Source of the DNA: Mycolicibacterium cosmeticum
Lineage (GTDB): Bacteria; Actinomycetota; Actinomycetes; Mycobacteriales; Mycobacteriaceae
Assembly: GCA_016197365.1 (NCBI GenBank)
Contig: JACPVS010000019.1
Coordinates: 62,001 to 126,000, forward strand
Length of the DNA: 64,000 nt
Direction of reading: 5' to 3'
The notes beneath the pieces were generated by a model. The model did not search any database. It was not told the origin of the DNA and worked only from the letters and a program-made list of their open reading frames with translations. Each line of letters starts with the position of its first letter. The first letter of the stretch is position 1. A program made the position numbers and the translations under genes. Below, in pieces: positions 1 to 7,504 of the stretch.

Positions 1-2
1 CG

Positions 3-362
3 ATCTTCGATGTGGGCCGCACCGACGTCGCCAGCCAGTTGCCGACCGCACCCGGACCCGGGCAGGGCGTGGCACCGCAACAGAACTGCGCGGTGTTCTG
101 CATCGGCCAGAACGTGCCGTCACCCGAACCCGCCGCGCCACCCGCGCCATTCAATCCGTTCGCTCCCCCGCCGGTGTTCAACCCGTTCGCGCCGCCGCCG
201 GCCGCTCCGGTTCCGGACGCGCCGCCCGCGCCGTTCACCGCGCCGCTGCCCGCGGCAGTGGTCCCGATCGCCCCGCCGCCGCCGTTCAACCCGTTCGCCC
301 CGCCGTCGGCACCCGCCGCGCCGGTGGTACCGCTGGGGCCCGCGCCCGGCCCCGCGAACTGA
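3..362 (+). CDS. C-terminal tail of a Pro-rich exported protein (5'-truncated)
   Basis: The reading frame is open from the left edge of the window and stops 43 bp before mrp. About 119 residues are visible. After a short Gln/Cys-containing stretch they become a Pro/Ala-rich tail in which PFNPFAPP-like blocks recur four times. Such tails are typical of exported or cell-wall mycobacterial proteins. From memory, the gene next to mrp in M. tuberculosis (Rv1230c) is a putative membrane or lytic-transglycosylase-like protein, and this could be its C-terminus. No catalytic domain lies inside the window, so function cannot be assigned from the sequence. Confidence 0.6.
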   Translation: MFDVGRTDVASQLPTAPGPGQGVAPQQNCAVFCIGQNVPSPEPAAPPAPFNPFAPPPVFNPFAPPPAAPVPDAPPAPFTAPLPAAVVPIAPPPPFNPFAPPSAPAAPVVPLGPAPGPAN

Positions 363-405
363 CCCGGTCCGGGGGCCGCAGGTAGGCGGCCTAGACTCGG
401 CTGTG

Positions 406-1548
406 ATGTCTGCGACGAATAACGACCTGGCAGCGGCGGTTCGGACCGCCCTGGGCAAAGTGGTCGACCCCGAACTGCGCCGTCCGATCACCGAGGTCGG
501 GATGGTCAAGAACGTCACCATCGACGACGCCTCCGGTGTGCACGTCGAGGTGTACCTGACCACCTCGGCCTGCCCGAAGAAAACCGAGATCATCGATCGC
601 GTGACCGCGGCGGTGACCGACGTGCCGGGCACCGGGGCCGTCAAGGTCACCCTCGACGTGATGAACGACGAGCAGCGCGCCGAACTGCGCACGCTGCTGC
701 GCGGCGACTCCCGGGAACCCGTCATCCCGTTCTCCCAGCCCAATTCGCTGACCAGGGTCTACGCGGTCGCGTCCGGCAAGGGCGGGGTCGGCAAGTCCAG
801 CGTGACGGTCAACCTGGCCGCCGCCCTGGCCGCCCGCGGACTGTCGGTGGGCCTGCTGGACGCCGATATCTACGGCCATTCGGTGCCCCGCATGATGGGC
901 GTCGTCGACCGGCCCACCCAGGTCGACTCGATGATCCTGCCGCCGATCGCCCACGAGGTGAAGGTCATCTCGATCGCCATGTTCACCCAGGGGAACACGC
1001 CGGTGGTGTGGCGCGGACCGATGCTGCACCGTGCGCTGCAGCAGTTCCTGGCCGACGTGTACTGGGGCGACCTGGACGTGCTGCTACTCGACCTGCCGCC
1101 GGGCACCGGCGACATCGCGATCTCGGTGTCGCAGCTGATCCCGGGCGCCGAGATCCTGGTGGTCACCACCCCGCAGTCGGCGGCCGCCGAGGTGGCCGAG
1201 CGGGCCGGCGCCATCGCCCTGCAGACCCGGCAGCGGATCGTGGGCGTCGTCGAGAACATGGCGGGCCTGACGCTGCCCGACGGCACCACCATGGCGATCT
1301 TCGGTGAGGGCGGCGGGCGCCAGGTGTCGGAGTCGCTGACCCGTTCGGTGGGCGCGGATGTGCCGCTGCTGGGCCAGGTTCCGCTGGACCCGGCGCTGGT
1401 GACCGCCGGCGACACCGGGGTGCCGTTGGTGCTGTCGCACCCGGATTCGACGGCCGCCAAGGAATTGCTCAAGATCGCCGACGCGCTGGGCGCGCGCAAG
1501 CGCGGGCTCGCCGGGATGTCGCTGGGGCTCGATCCCGCCGGCCGGTAG
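406..1548 (+). CDS. mrp: Mrp/NBP35-family Fe-S carrier ATPase
   Basis: This 380-residue protein belongs to the Mrp (ApbC/NBP35) family, whose members bind and transfer Fe-S clusters to apoproteins in the cytosol using a deviant Walker ATPase. The N-terminal ~90 residues form a MIP18/DUF59 domain (KVVDPELRRPITEVGMVK). A P-loop GKGGVGKSS lies near residues 124-132, and the family signatures LLDADIYGHS and LLDLPPGTGD follow. The length matches M. tuberculosis Rv1229c as remembered. ATG 406 is preceded by an in-frame GTG at 403; either could be the start. It faces tatB, and the 18-bp gap between the two stops contains part of a 16-bp tandem duplication. Confidence 0.95.
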   Translation: MSATNNDLAAAVRTALGKVVDPELRRPITEVGMVKNVTIDDASGVHVEVYLTTSACPKKTEIIDRVTAAVTDVPGTGAVKVTLDVMNDEQRAELRTLLRGDSREPVIPFSQPNSLTRVYAVASGKGGVGKSSVTVNLAAALAARGLSVGLLDADIYGHSVPRMMGVVDRPTQVDSMILPPIAHEVKVISIAMFTQGNTPVVWRGPMLHRALQQFLADVYWGDLDVLLLDLPPGTGDIAISVSQLIPGAEILVVTTPQSAAAEVAERAGAIALQTRQRIVGVVENMAGLTLPDGTTMAIFGEGGGRQVSESLTRSVGADVPLLGQVPLDPALVTAGDTGVPLVLSHPDSTAAKELLKIADALGARKRGLAGMSLGLDPAGR

Positions 1549-1578
1549 TTCTAGGTGGCGTCAGTTCTAGGTGGCGTC
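1547..1578. repeat. 16-bp perfect tandem duplication between convergent stop codons
   Basis: The unit AGTTCTAGGTGGCGTC occurs twice head to tail (1547-1562 and 1563-1578). The first copy begins in the mrp stop codon. The second contains the functional tatB stop codon and its last codons. The first copy therefore carries a relic copy of the tatB end on the minus strand. Confidence 0.9.
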
Positions 1579-1956
1579 GCTGTCGAACTTGGTGACGCCC
1601 GGTTCGGCCGGGGGCTGCTCGACCGGTTTCGGGGCGTCCGGTGAGACCGGTTTGACGGGCTTGTCGAAGTTGCCCGTCAGGAACGAGTCGTCGCCGTCGA
1701 GCAGGTGTTTGGTGAGTGCCGCGCGCGGCGTCATCCCGCGCAGCTTCTGTAGTTCCGACAGGGGCGCGCGCAGGTCGTCGAACTCCGGACCCAGGTCCTC
1801 CCGCAGCTGACTGGTGGCCCCGGTGAGGTATTCGCGGGCCTGCTTGACGGTGCCCGCCGTCCACCGGATGGCGCCGGGCAACCGCTCGGGACCCAGGATC
1901 ACCAATCCGGCGATCACCAGGATCAGCATCTCGCCCCAGCCGACGTTCGCAAACAT
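1567..1956 (-). CDS. tatB: Sec-independent protein translocase subunit TatB
   Basis: TatB is the receptor subunit of the twin-arginine translocase in the plasma membrane. The 129-residue protein begins with a short N-out region and one membrane helix (MLILVIAGLVILGPERLP), including the conserved Gly-Pro hinge and the Glu of TatA/B proteins. An amphipathic helix and a long charged, Pro-rich cytoplasmic tail ending DSDAT follow. It begins 3 bp after the htrA stop, so it is probably co-transcribed with the sigE-rseA-htrA genes upstream, as in M. tuberculosis (Rv1224). The stop codon lies in the second copy of the 16-bp duplication. Confidence 0.93.
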   Translation of the reverse strand: MFANVGWGEMLILVIAGLVILGPERLPGAIRWTAGTVKQAREYLTGATSQLREDLGPEFDDLRAPLSELQKLRGMTPRAALTKHLLDGDDSFLTGNFDKPVKPVSPDAPKPVEQPPAEPGVTKFDSDAT

Positions 1957-1959
1957 CGG

Positions 1960-3468
1960 TTAGGTGGGGTTGTCGCCGGTGGGCGTGACCATGAGCGTCA
2001 CATGCCGGCCGTCACGGACCACCTCGATGGGCGCTTCCTGCCCGATCTTGAGCTGGCGGGTCGCGACGACGAACTCGTCGGCGTCGGCGACCGAGCGGCC
2101 ACCGACCTTGACCACCACGTCGTTCTCCAGGATGCCGGCCTTCTCGGCGGGTCCGCCGGCCTTGACGTTGGCGATCTGCGCGCCCTTGGCCACATCGTTG
2201 CTCACCGACCGGGCGCTCAGGCCCAGGGTCGGATGCGAGATCTTGCCGCTCTCGATCAGGGCGGCGACGGTGGCCTTGACCTCGTTGACCGGGATGGCGA
2301 AGCCGAGGCCGCTGGCGCTGTCGGACAGCGACTTGCCTGCCGTGTTGATGCCGATGACCTCGGAGTCCATGTTGATCAGCGGACCACCGGAGTTGCCGTG
2401 GTTGATCGAGGCATCGGTCTGCACGCCGTCGATGACGGTGTCGGTGTCGGAACCCTCCCCGGACAGCGGAACCGGGCGGTGCAGCGCGCTGATGATGCCC
2501 TGGGTGACCGTGCTGCGCAGCCCCAACGGTGCGCCCGCGGCGATCACTTCTTCGCCGACGGTCAGCTTGTCCGAGTCGCCCATCCGCGCGACCACGAGAT
2601 TGTCGACGTTGTCGACCTTGAGCACGGCCAGGTCGGTCTTCGGGTCGCGCCCGACGAGGTTGGCGGGCACCTCTTTGCCGTCGTTGAAGACGACGGAGAT
2701 CTTGAACTTGCTCGGGTTGGTCGCCGCTTCGGAGATGACGTGGTTGTTGGTGACTATGTAGCCGCGGCCGTCGACGACCACGCCGGACCCCTGCGAGCCC
2801 TCCTGATCACTGACCGCTTCGATGGTGACCACCGAATCAGCCACGGCGGCAGCCACTTTCGCGAACCGTCCGGGCGGGCTCTGCTGGTTGTCGTTGGTTT
2901 CCAGCGTCACCTTGGAGGTGGTGAACGCCTCGACGACCTCGGCGGTCTTGCGACCCACCCAGCCGCCGGCGAAACCGATGACCAGCGCCACGATCGCGAG
3001 GATGGCCAGGGCGACGAACGACACCCGTCCGCCGAACAGCACATCGCGCACGCCGAGCTTGCCCTGCGGCGCCGTCACGACGACGGGCCCGCTGTGGGTC
3101 ACCGCCGGCGCGCCGAGCGCGGCACCGGCCGCCGGATCGCGCCATGGATCGGGCGCGCCGTCATCCGCACCGTCGCGTTCGGCGTCCAGCGCTCCGGCGT
3201 CGGCGGGATGCCGCTGCAACGAGTCGCCGCCGGCATAGGGCCGACCGAACGCCTCGGCCAGCACCTTGTCGGGCGCCTGGTCGTGCGGGGTGTACTCACC
3301 CTGGTCCCGGTACTTGTCGGTGGCCAGGAAGGAGCCGTCGAAGCCGGAGGGCCGGCCGAAGGCGCGCTGCGCGGCCGGGTCGACCGGGGGACGCGAGACC
3401 GGGCGCGGTGCCAGCCTGGGCCGGTCGCCGGAGGGGTCCTGATTGGTCACGCGTGCATCACTTTCCAC
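1960..3468 (-). CDS. htrA: HtrA-type membrane serine protease
   Basis: This 502-residue HtrA/DegP-family protease would degrade or process envelope proteins under stress. A ~145-residue Pro/Asp-rich cytoplasmic segment precedes one membrane helix (about residues 148-171). The trypsin-like domain has His243 (TNNHV), Asp279 (PKTDLAVL) and Ser360 (GNSGGPL). A C-terminal PDZ domain follows from about residue 400. The gene lies downstream of sigE and rseA, the same order as Rv1221-Rv1223, and sits 3 bp before tatB. The annotated start is GTG; a second in-frame GTG six codons later is equally plausible. The catalytic triad is complete, so it is probably active. Confidence 0.95.
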   Translation of the reverse strand: MESDARVTNQDPSGDRPRLAPRPVSRPPVDPAAQRAFGRPSGFDGSFLATDKYRDQGEYTPHDQAPDKVLAEAFGRPYAGGDSLQRHPADAGALDAERDGADDGAPDPWRDPAAGAALGAPAVTHSGPVVVTAPQGKLGVRDVLFGGRVSFVALAILAIVALVIGFAGGWVGRKTAEVVEAFTTSKVTLETNDNQQSPPGRFAKVAAAVADSVVTIEAVSDQEGSQGSGVVVDGRGYIVTNNHVISEAATNPSKFKISVVFNDGKEVPANLVGRDPKTDLAVLKVDNVDNLVVARMGDSDKLTVGEEVIAAGAPLGLRSTVTQGIISALHRPVPLSGEGSDTDTVIDGVQTDASINHGNSGGPLINMDSEVIGINTAGKSLSDSASGLGFAIPVNEVKATVAALIESGKISHPTLGLSARSVSNDVAKGAQIANVKAGGPAEKAGILENDVVVKVGGRSVADADEFVVATRQLKIGQEAPIEVVRDGRHVTLMVTPTGDNPT

Positions 3469-3514
3469 TCCAGCGCGCCGGTGGCGCGCGTAGCTGTTTG
3501 TCGCTGCATTAAAT

Positions 3515-3910
3515 CTACCGGCGCTTGCGGCGGGTCCGGGCTGACTCTTCAGCTAACTGCCGAGACGCCTCCTCGGCTGCCGCGTCCGCCGGATTCTCCT
3601 CCGGGATCTGGGACAACAAGCCCAGTAGTGCACTCGGAATGGAGATTTGGCAGGAGTCCCGCAACGCGCTGCGCGCCTGACGCTGGGCGTCGACCTCGGC
3701 GGCACACTGCGGACACAACGAAAGATGATGGCCCGCGCGCAGATGCGCCGTCATCCGCAGCTCACCGTCGACGAAGGCGGCGATGGCTTCGCTGGAGAGG
3801 TGCTCGGTGGACCCGAAGCGGCGTGGACCGACCGGCTCATTGCTCTGCGAGGCGAACTGGGTCGGCAGCCAGGAGAACGCACGTCGGAAGACGTCCCCGG
3901 GGTCGCCCAT
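3515..3910 (-). CDS. rseA: Zinc anti-sigma factor RseA controlling SigE
   Basis: This is a 131-residue cytoplasmic anti-sigma factor of the ZAS family. Its zinc motif His62-x3-Cys66-x2-Cys69 (HHLSLCPQC) binds and inhibits SigE. The N-terminal FRRAFSWLP and STEHLS..AIAAFVDGELR segments match M. tuberculosis RseA as remembered, whereas the C-terminal tail is low-complexity and divergent. I place the start at ATG 3910, which has a GAGGAG ribosome site 8 bp upstream; an ATG/GTG extension upstream lacks one. It follows sigE by 88 bp and precedes htrA, so SigE, its inhibitor and the protease form one stress module. Confidence 0.94.
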   Translation of the reverse strand: MGDPGDVFRRAFSWLPTQFASQSNEPVGPRRFGSTEHLSSEAIAAFVDGELRMTAHLRAGHHLSLCPQCAAEVDAQRQARSALRDSCQISIPSALLGLLSQIPEENPADAAAEEASRQLAEESARTRRKRR

Positions 3911-3998
3911 CACCCAGCTCCTCTCTGGCCACCGCGTCACACGCGCACACTGTTCTTTTGAATGTAGCGCGGGAAGCTGTACCCCACACCCGCGACGC

Positions 3999-4760
3999 TC
4001 AGGCGGAGGTCGGCAGCGTGTCGGAGTGCTTGGCCAGATAGTCGCGTAACGCCTGGCGTCCGCGGTGGATGCGGCTGCGCACCGTGCCCAGCTTGACGCC
4101 CAGCGTGGCGCCGATCTCCTCGTAGGACAAGCCTTCGATGTCGCACAGGACGACGGCGGCGCGGAACTCCGGCGGCAGCGAATCCAGGGCGGCCTGCAGA
4201 TCCGGTCCCAGTCGCGAGTCGTGGAAGATCTGCTCGGGGTTCGGGTCCTCGGCGGGCACCCGATCGTAGTCCTCGGGCAGCGCCTCCATGCGGATGCGAG
4301 CGCGTCGGCGGACCATGTCCAGGAACAGGTTCGTGGTGATGCGGTGCAGCCAGCCCTCGAAGGTGCCGGCCTGGTAGTTGTGCACCGACCGGAACACCCG
4401 GATGAAGGTTTCCTGCGTCAGGTCCTCGGCGTCCTGCTGGTTGCCCGACAGGCGGTAGGCCAAGCGGTAGACCCGGTCGGCATGCTGGCGCACGAGCTCG
4501 TCCCACGAAGGCATGGCGGCCTTGTCGCCGGTGGCGTCGAACACCGCCGTCCCGGACAGCTCGTCAGAAGGCTCCACCCAGTCCTCCGCGTACTGCTCGA
4601 GGTGCGGCATCGAGACCGGGGTCGCCAGGCGCGTGGTGGTGTTCGTCGGATCCTCCGTATCGGTGGAACAGTCGGCAATTTTCGTCGACTGCTCGGTGCC
4701 ATTGGGAACGCGACCGTAGATGTCGCTATTCCCCGTGTGCCAGCTTCCGCCGATGTTCAT
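3999..4760 (-). CDS. sigE: ECF RNA polymerase sigma factor SigE
   Basis: SigE is the extracytoplasmic-function sigma factor for envelope, heat and detergent stress in mycobacteria. The 253 residues comprise a variable N-terminus (~80 residues), sigma region 2 (about 87-155, with DAEDLTQETFIRVFRSV and the melting segment GWLHRITTNLFLDMVRR) and region 4 (about 185-240, LPPEFRAAVVLCDIEGLSYEEIG). The core is nearly identical to M. tuberculosis SigE as remembered, but the first ~50 residues differ. An internal ATG at residue 51 could be a secondary start, since several SigE isoforms are known. The 177-bp region upstream is shared with the divergent methyltransferase gene; I could not assign sigE promoters there with confidence. 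Confidence 0.96.
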   Translation of the reverse strand: MNIGGSWHTGNSDIYGRVPNGTEQSTKIADCSTDTEDPTNTTTRLATPVSMPHLEQYAEDWVEPSDELSGTAVFDATGDKAAMPSWDELVRQHADRVYRLAYRLSGNQQDAEDLTQETFIRVFRSVHNYQAGTFEGWLHRITTNLFLDMVRRRARIRMEALPEDYDRVPAEDPNPEQIFHDSRLGPDLQAALDSLPPEFRAAVVLCDIEGLSYEEIGATLGVKLGTVRSRIHRGRQALRDYLAKHSDTLPTSA

Positions 4761-4925
4761 GCCAGTACCGTCGCTGACCGGTGTGAGGCAGGCATAGGAG
4801 AAAACTGATTAATTCCTGAGAAAGCTTGTTACCCGGTAAACGACCAGGCAAAACCTCGCGGAATTCGATGTGATCCTGAACTCCGGGGCGGGCGTGTCGC
4901 CGCACAGCCGGGTCGGGGTTCGCTC

Positions 4926-4937
4926 TACGCTGCGGGC
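4926..4937 (+). promoter_or_regulatory. Leaderless -10 element of the O-methyltransferase gene
   Basis: TACGCT at 4926-4931 is followed by 6 bp and then ATG 4938, and no Shine-Dalgarno sequence is present. The 18-nt block TACGCTGCGGGCATGGCC is repeated exactly at the padR gene (44706-44723). Confidence 0.55.
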
Positions 4938-5585
4938 ATGGCCAGCACCGACGACGCTCACCGTGCCCAGGCGATCGTCTCGCACGCCGAAGGGTCGATC
5001 ACCGAGGACAACGTCACCGTGGCCGCACGGGAACGTGCCGTGGACTGCGGCGCCGGTGCGGTCACCCCCGCCGTCGGCGCCCTGCTGAGCGTGCTGGCCC
5101 GGCTGACCGGCGCGAAGGCCGTCGTCGAGGTCGGGACGGGGGCCGGCGTGAGCGGGTTGTGGCTGCTCGCCGGCATGCGTGAGGACGGCGTGCTCACCAG
5201 CATCGACATCGAGCCCGAACACCAGCGCCTGGCCAAGCAGGCCTTCTCCGAAGCGGGCGTGGGGCCGTCGCGCACCCGGTTGATCGGCGGCCGCGCCCAA
5301 GAGGTGTTGACCCGGCTGGCCGATGAGTCCTACGACCTGGTGTTCATCGATGCCGCGCCGACGGACCAGCCGGTGTATGTGGCCGAGGCGTTGCGGCTGC
5401 TGCGTCCGGGTGGGGCGGTCATCGTGCACCGCGCCGCGTTGGGCGGGCGCGCCGGCGACGCCACGGCCAACGACCCCGAGGTGAGTGCGGTACGCGAAGC
5501 CGCCCGGCTGATCGCCGAGGACGAGCGGTTCACGCCCGTGCTGGTGCCGCTGGGCGACGGGCTGCTCGCCGCCGCGCGCGACTGA
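4938..5585 (+). CDS. Class I SAM-dependent O-methyltransferase (Rv1220c-like)
   Basis: This 215-residue cytosolic protein of the catechol O-methyltransferase-like family (Methyltransf_3) transfers a methyl group from SAM to an unidentified hydroxyl substrate. The SAM-binding glycine motif VVEVGTGAGVSG lies near residues 62-73. The acidic loop SIDIEPEH and the metal/substrate motif YDLVFIDAAP follow. It is divergent from sigE, as Rv1220c is in M. tuberculosis. The promoter appears leaderless. It converges with csbD over a strong hairpin, which probably ends both transcripts. Confidence 0.9.
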   Translation: MASTDDAHRAQAIVSHAEGSITEDNVTVAARERAVDCGAGAVTPAVGALLSVLARLTGAKAVVEVGTGAGVSGLWLLAGMREDGVLTSIDIEPEHQRLAKQAFSEAGVGPSRTRLIGGRAQEVLTRLADESYDLVFIDAAPTDQPVYVAEALRLLRPGGAVIVHRAALGGRAGDATANDPEVSAVREAARLIAEDERFTPVLVPLGDGLLAAARD

Positions 5586-5597
5586 AAGTCTGTCCAC

Positions 5598-5636
5598 GAA
5601 TTCAGCCCGCCAGGAGATTCCCGGCGGGCTGAATTC
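5598..5636. terminator. Bidirectional hairpin between methyltransferase and csbD genes
   Basis: Perfect 14-bp arms GAATTCAGCCCGCC (5598-5611) and GGCGGGCTGAATTC (5623-5636) enclose an 11-nt loop. The hairpin sits between two convergent stop codons. No U-run follows, as is common for mycobacterial terminators. Confidence 0.75.
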
Positions 5637-5651
5637 ATGAGGTCTGGCGGA

Positions 5652-5822
5652 TTACTTGAAAACGTCCTTGACCTTTTCGACCGCATCCTTGACGCCGGCC
5701 TTCGCCTGGTCGACCTTGCCCTCGTTCTCGGTGCTCTGATCGTTGGTCGCGCGGCCCACCGTCTCCTTGGCCTTGCCGCCGAGATCCTCGATCTTGTTGC
5801 TGGCCTTGTCTGCGATGCCCAT
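5652..5822 (-). CDS. CsbD-family general stress protein
   Basis: This 56-residue soluble protein has the CsbD signature: MGIADKASNKIEDLGGKAKE, then alternating Lys/Glu helices ending KVKDVF. CsbD-like proteins are small stress-induced proteins of unknown biochemical role. Start ATG 5822 follows a strong GGAGG ribosome site. Upstream on the minus strand, GTTT (complement of 5905-5908) and GAGGTA (complement of 5884-5889) are separated by 15 bp, which resembles a SigF-type promoter; this is only a candidate. The gene is divergent from the TetR operon. Confidence 0.85.
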   Translation of the reverse strand: MGIADKASNKIEDLGGKAKETVGRATNDQSTENEGKVDQAKAGVKDAVEKVKDVFK

Positions 5823-5914
5823 GGTTCCTCCGGTTCGATCGTGAGATCTGCGTAGTCGGCTCGACGCTGAGCCTTCCCGGGAGTACCTCCCGACGGCGCA
5901 TCCCAAACTCACCC

Positions 5915-5961
5915 TTGACGGAGCACTAAACAAGCGTTTAGCGTACTGAACATGCGTTCAG
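5915..5961 (+). promoter_or_regulatory. Leaderless promoter with two tandem TetR operators
   Basis: TTGACG (5915-5920), an 18-bp spacer and TAGCGT (5939-5944) lie 7 bp before ATG 5952, implying a transcript that starts at the start codon. Two perfect palindromes overlie this promoter: CTAAAC-AAGC-GTTTAG (5926-5941) and CTGAAC-ATGC-GTTCAG (5946-5961), with centres 20 bp apart. The second contains the ATG. This is a strong layout for autorepression by the TetR protein encoded immediately downstream. Confidence 0.75.
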
Positions 5962-6614
5962 TCGACGATCTGACCGCCGCCGCACGAATCCGCGACGCCG
6001 CGATCGAACAGTTCGGCCAGCACGGCTTCGGCACCAGCGTGCGGGCCATCGCCACTGCCGCGGGCGTGAGCCCCGGTCTGGTGATCCACCACTTCGGTTC
6101 GAAGGACAAGCTGCGCCAGGCCTGTGACGACTTCATCGCCGAATCCATCCTGGAAGCCAAGACGGAGTCCATCCAGAGCACCGATCCGGCCAGTTGGTTC
6201 GCCCAGATGGCCGAGATCGAGGCCTACGCACCCGCGATGGCCTACCTGGTGCGGTCCATGCAGACAGGCGGCGAACTGTCGAACAAGTTGTGGCGCAGGA
6301 TGCTCGACAACGTCGAGCAGTACATGGAGGAGGGCGTTCGGGCCGGCACCGTCAAGCCGAGCCGAAACCCCAAGGCGCGCGCCAGGTTCCTGGCCATGGC
6401 CGGCGGCGGAGCCTTCCTGATGTACGTGCAGTTGCACGAGAATCCGACCGACGTCAAGGCCGTGCTGCACGACTACGCCCAGGAGATGGTGCTGCCGGCC
6501 CTGGAGGTCTACACCCAGGGGTTGCTCGCCGACTCCACCATGTACGACGCGTTCGTCGCGCAAGACGAACAAGGACTGCCGATCGTCACCTCATCGGAAG
6601 GAAAACCATCATGA
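5952..6614 (+). CDS. TetR-family repressor of the adjacent ABC exporter (Rv1219c-like)
   Basis: This 220-residue TetR regulator has an N-terminal helix-turn-helix (about residues 25-60, ATAAGVSPGLVIHHFGSKDKLR) and a C-terminal ligand domain (PAMAYLVRSMQTGGELSNKLW). It resembles Rv1219c, the repressor of the Rv1217c-1218c multidrug ABC transporter, and starts with the same MRS motif. Its stop overlaps the ATPase start by 4 nt (ATGA), so the regulator and transporter form one operon. The two palindromes over its promoter are the likely binding sites. There is no Shine-Dalgarno sequence; initiation is probably leaderless. Confidence 0.93.
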   Translation: MRSVDDLTAAARIRDAAIEQFGQHGFGTSVRAIATAAGVSPGLVIHHFGSKDKLRQACDDFIAESILEAKTESIQSTDPASWFAQMAEIEAYAPAMAYLVRSMQTGGELSNKLWRRMLDNVEQYMEEGVRAGTVKPSRNPKARARFLAMAGGGAFLMYVQLHENPTDVKAVLHDYAQEMVLPALEVYTQGLLADSTMYDAFVAQDEQGLPIVTSSEGKPS

Positions 6615-7504
6615 CGCAGAACGCCATCGAAATCTGCGGCCTGGTCAAGAGTTTCGGCTCTGCCCGCGCCCTGGACGGACTCGAACTCACCGTCGCCGCC
6701 GGCGAGGTGCACGGGTTCCTCGGCCCGAACGGCGCCGGCAAATCCACCACCATCCGCACGCTGCTCGGGCTGGTCCGCGCCGATGCCGGCACGGTGCGCC
6801 TGCTCGGCGGCGACCCGTGGGCCGACGCCGTCGCCCTGCACCGCGACATCGCCTACGTGCCAGGTGATGTCACGCTGTGGCCGTCGCTGACCGGCGGTGA
6901 GACCATCGACCTGCTGGCTCGGATGCGCGGCGACATCGACGCCGGGCGGCGCGCCGAACTGATCGAACGCTTCGCACTGGACCCCACGAAGAAGGCCCGC
7001 ACCTACTCGAAGGGCAACCGGCAGAAGGTCTCGCTGATCTCCGCCTTCGCATCGCATGCCCGGCTGCTGCTGCTCGACGAACCGAGTAGTGGGTTGGACC
7101 CGTTGATGGAGAACATCTTTCAGCAGTGCGTGCGGGAGGCCAACGACCGCGGCACGACGGTCCTGCTGTCCAGCCACATCCTCGCCGAAACCGAGGCGCT
7201 GTGCGACCGGCTGACCATCATCCGCGCCGGCCGCACCGTCGAGACCGGCACACTGGACTCGATGCGGCACCTGTCGCGCACCTCGATCACCGCCGAGATG
7301 ATCGGCAATCCGGGCGATCTCAGCCTCATCCCCGGCGTCGAGGACATCAGCCTCGACGGTGCCACCCTGCGCGCGCAGGTCGACAGCGAGAGCCTAGGTC
7401 GGGTGATCAAGGTGCTCGGCGACGCCGGGGTGCGCAGCCTGGTCAGCCAACCGCCGACGCTGGAGGACTTGTTCCTGCAGCACTACGACGTGGTGCACTC
7501 ATGA
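6611..7504 (+). CDS. ABC exporter ATP-binding subunit (Rv1218c-like)
   Basis: This 297-residue cytoplasmic ATPase belongs to the DrrA/CcmA-type exporters. Walker A GPNGAGKST is at about 38-46, the Q-loop region near 85, the signature variant YSKGNRQKV near 133-141, Walker B LLLLDEPSSGLD near 153-164 and the switch His in LLSSHILAE. A C-terminal ~75-residue extension is usual for drug-export ATPases. It overlaps the TetR gene by 4 nt at the 5' end and the permease gene by 4 nt at the 3' end. With the permease it would export hydrophobic compounds; Rv1217c-1218c is reported as a multidrug pump. Confidence 0.93.
   Translation: MTQNAIEICGLVKSFGSARALDGLELTVAAGEVHGFLGPNGAGKSTTIRTLLGLVRADAGTVRLLGGDPWADAVALHRDIAYVPGDVTLWPSLTGGETIDLLARMRGDIDAGRRAELIERFALDPTKKARTYSKGNRQKVSLISAFASHARLLLLDEPSSGLDPLMENIFQQCVREANDRGTTVLLSSHILAETEALCDRLTIIRAGRTVETGTLDSMRHLSRTSITAEMIGNPGDLSLIPGVEDISLDGATLRAQVDSESLGRVIKVLGDAGVRSLVSQPPTLEDLFLQHYDVVHS

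Noticed and set aside
10..405. N-terminal extension of mrp over the Pro-rich gene
   Set aside because: Arg-rich nonsense translation; Mrp homology begins at 406.
2002..4041. 679-codon open frame on the plus strand across htrA and rseA
   Set aside because: It runs antisense to two well-supported genes, has no domain and an Arg/Gly/Asp composition typical of GC-rich shadow frames.
4800..4870. Possible SigE autoregulatory promoter (ECF-type -35/-10)
   Set aside because: I could not find a GGAAC-like -35 at proper spacing from a CGTT-like -10; the TTACCCGGTAA palindrome there is short.
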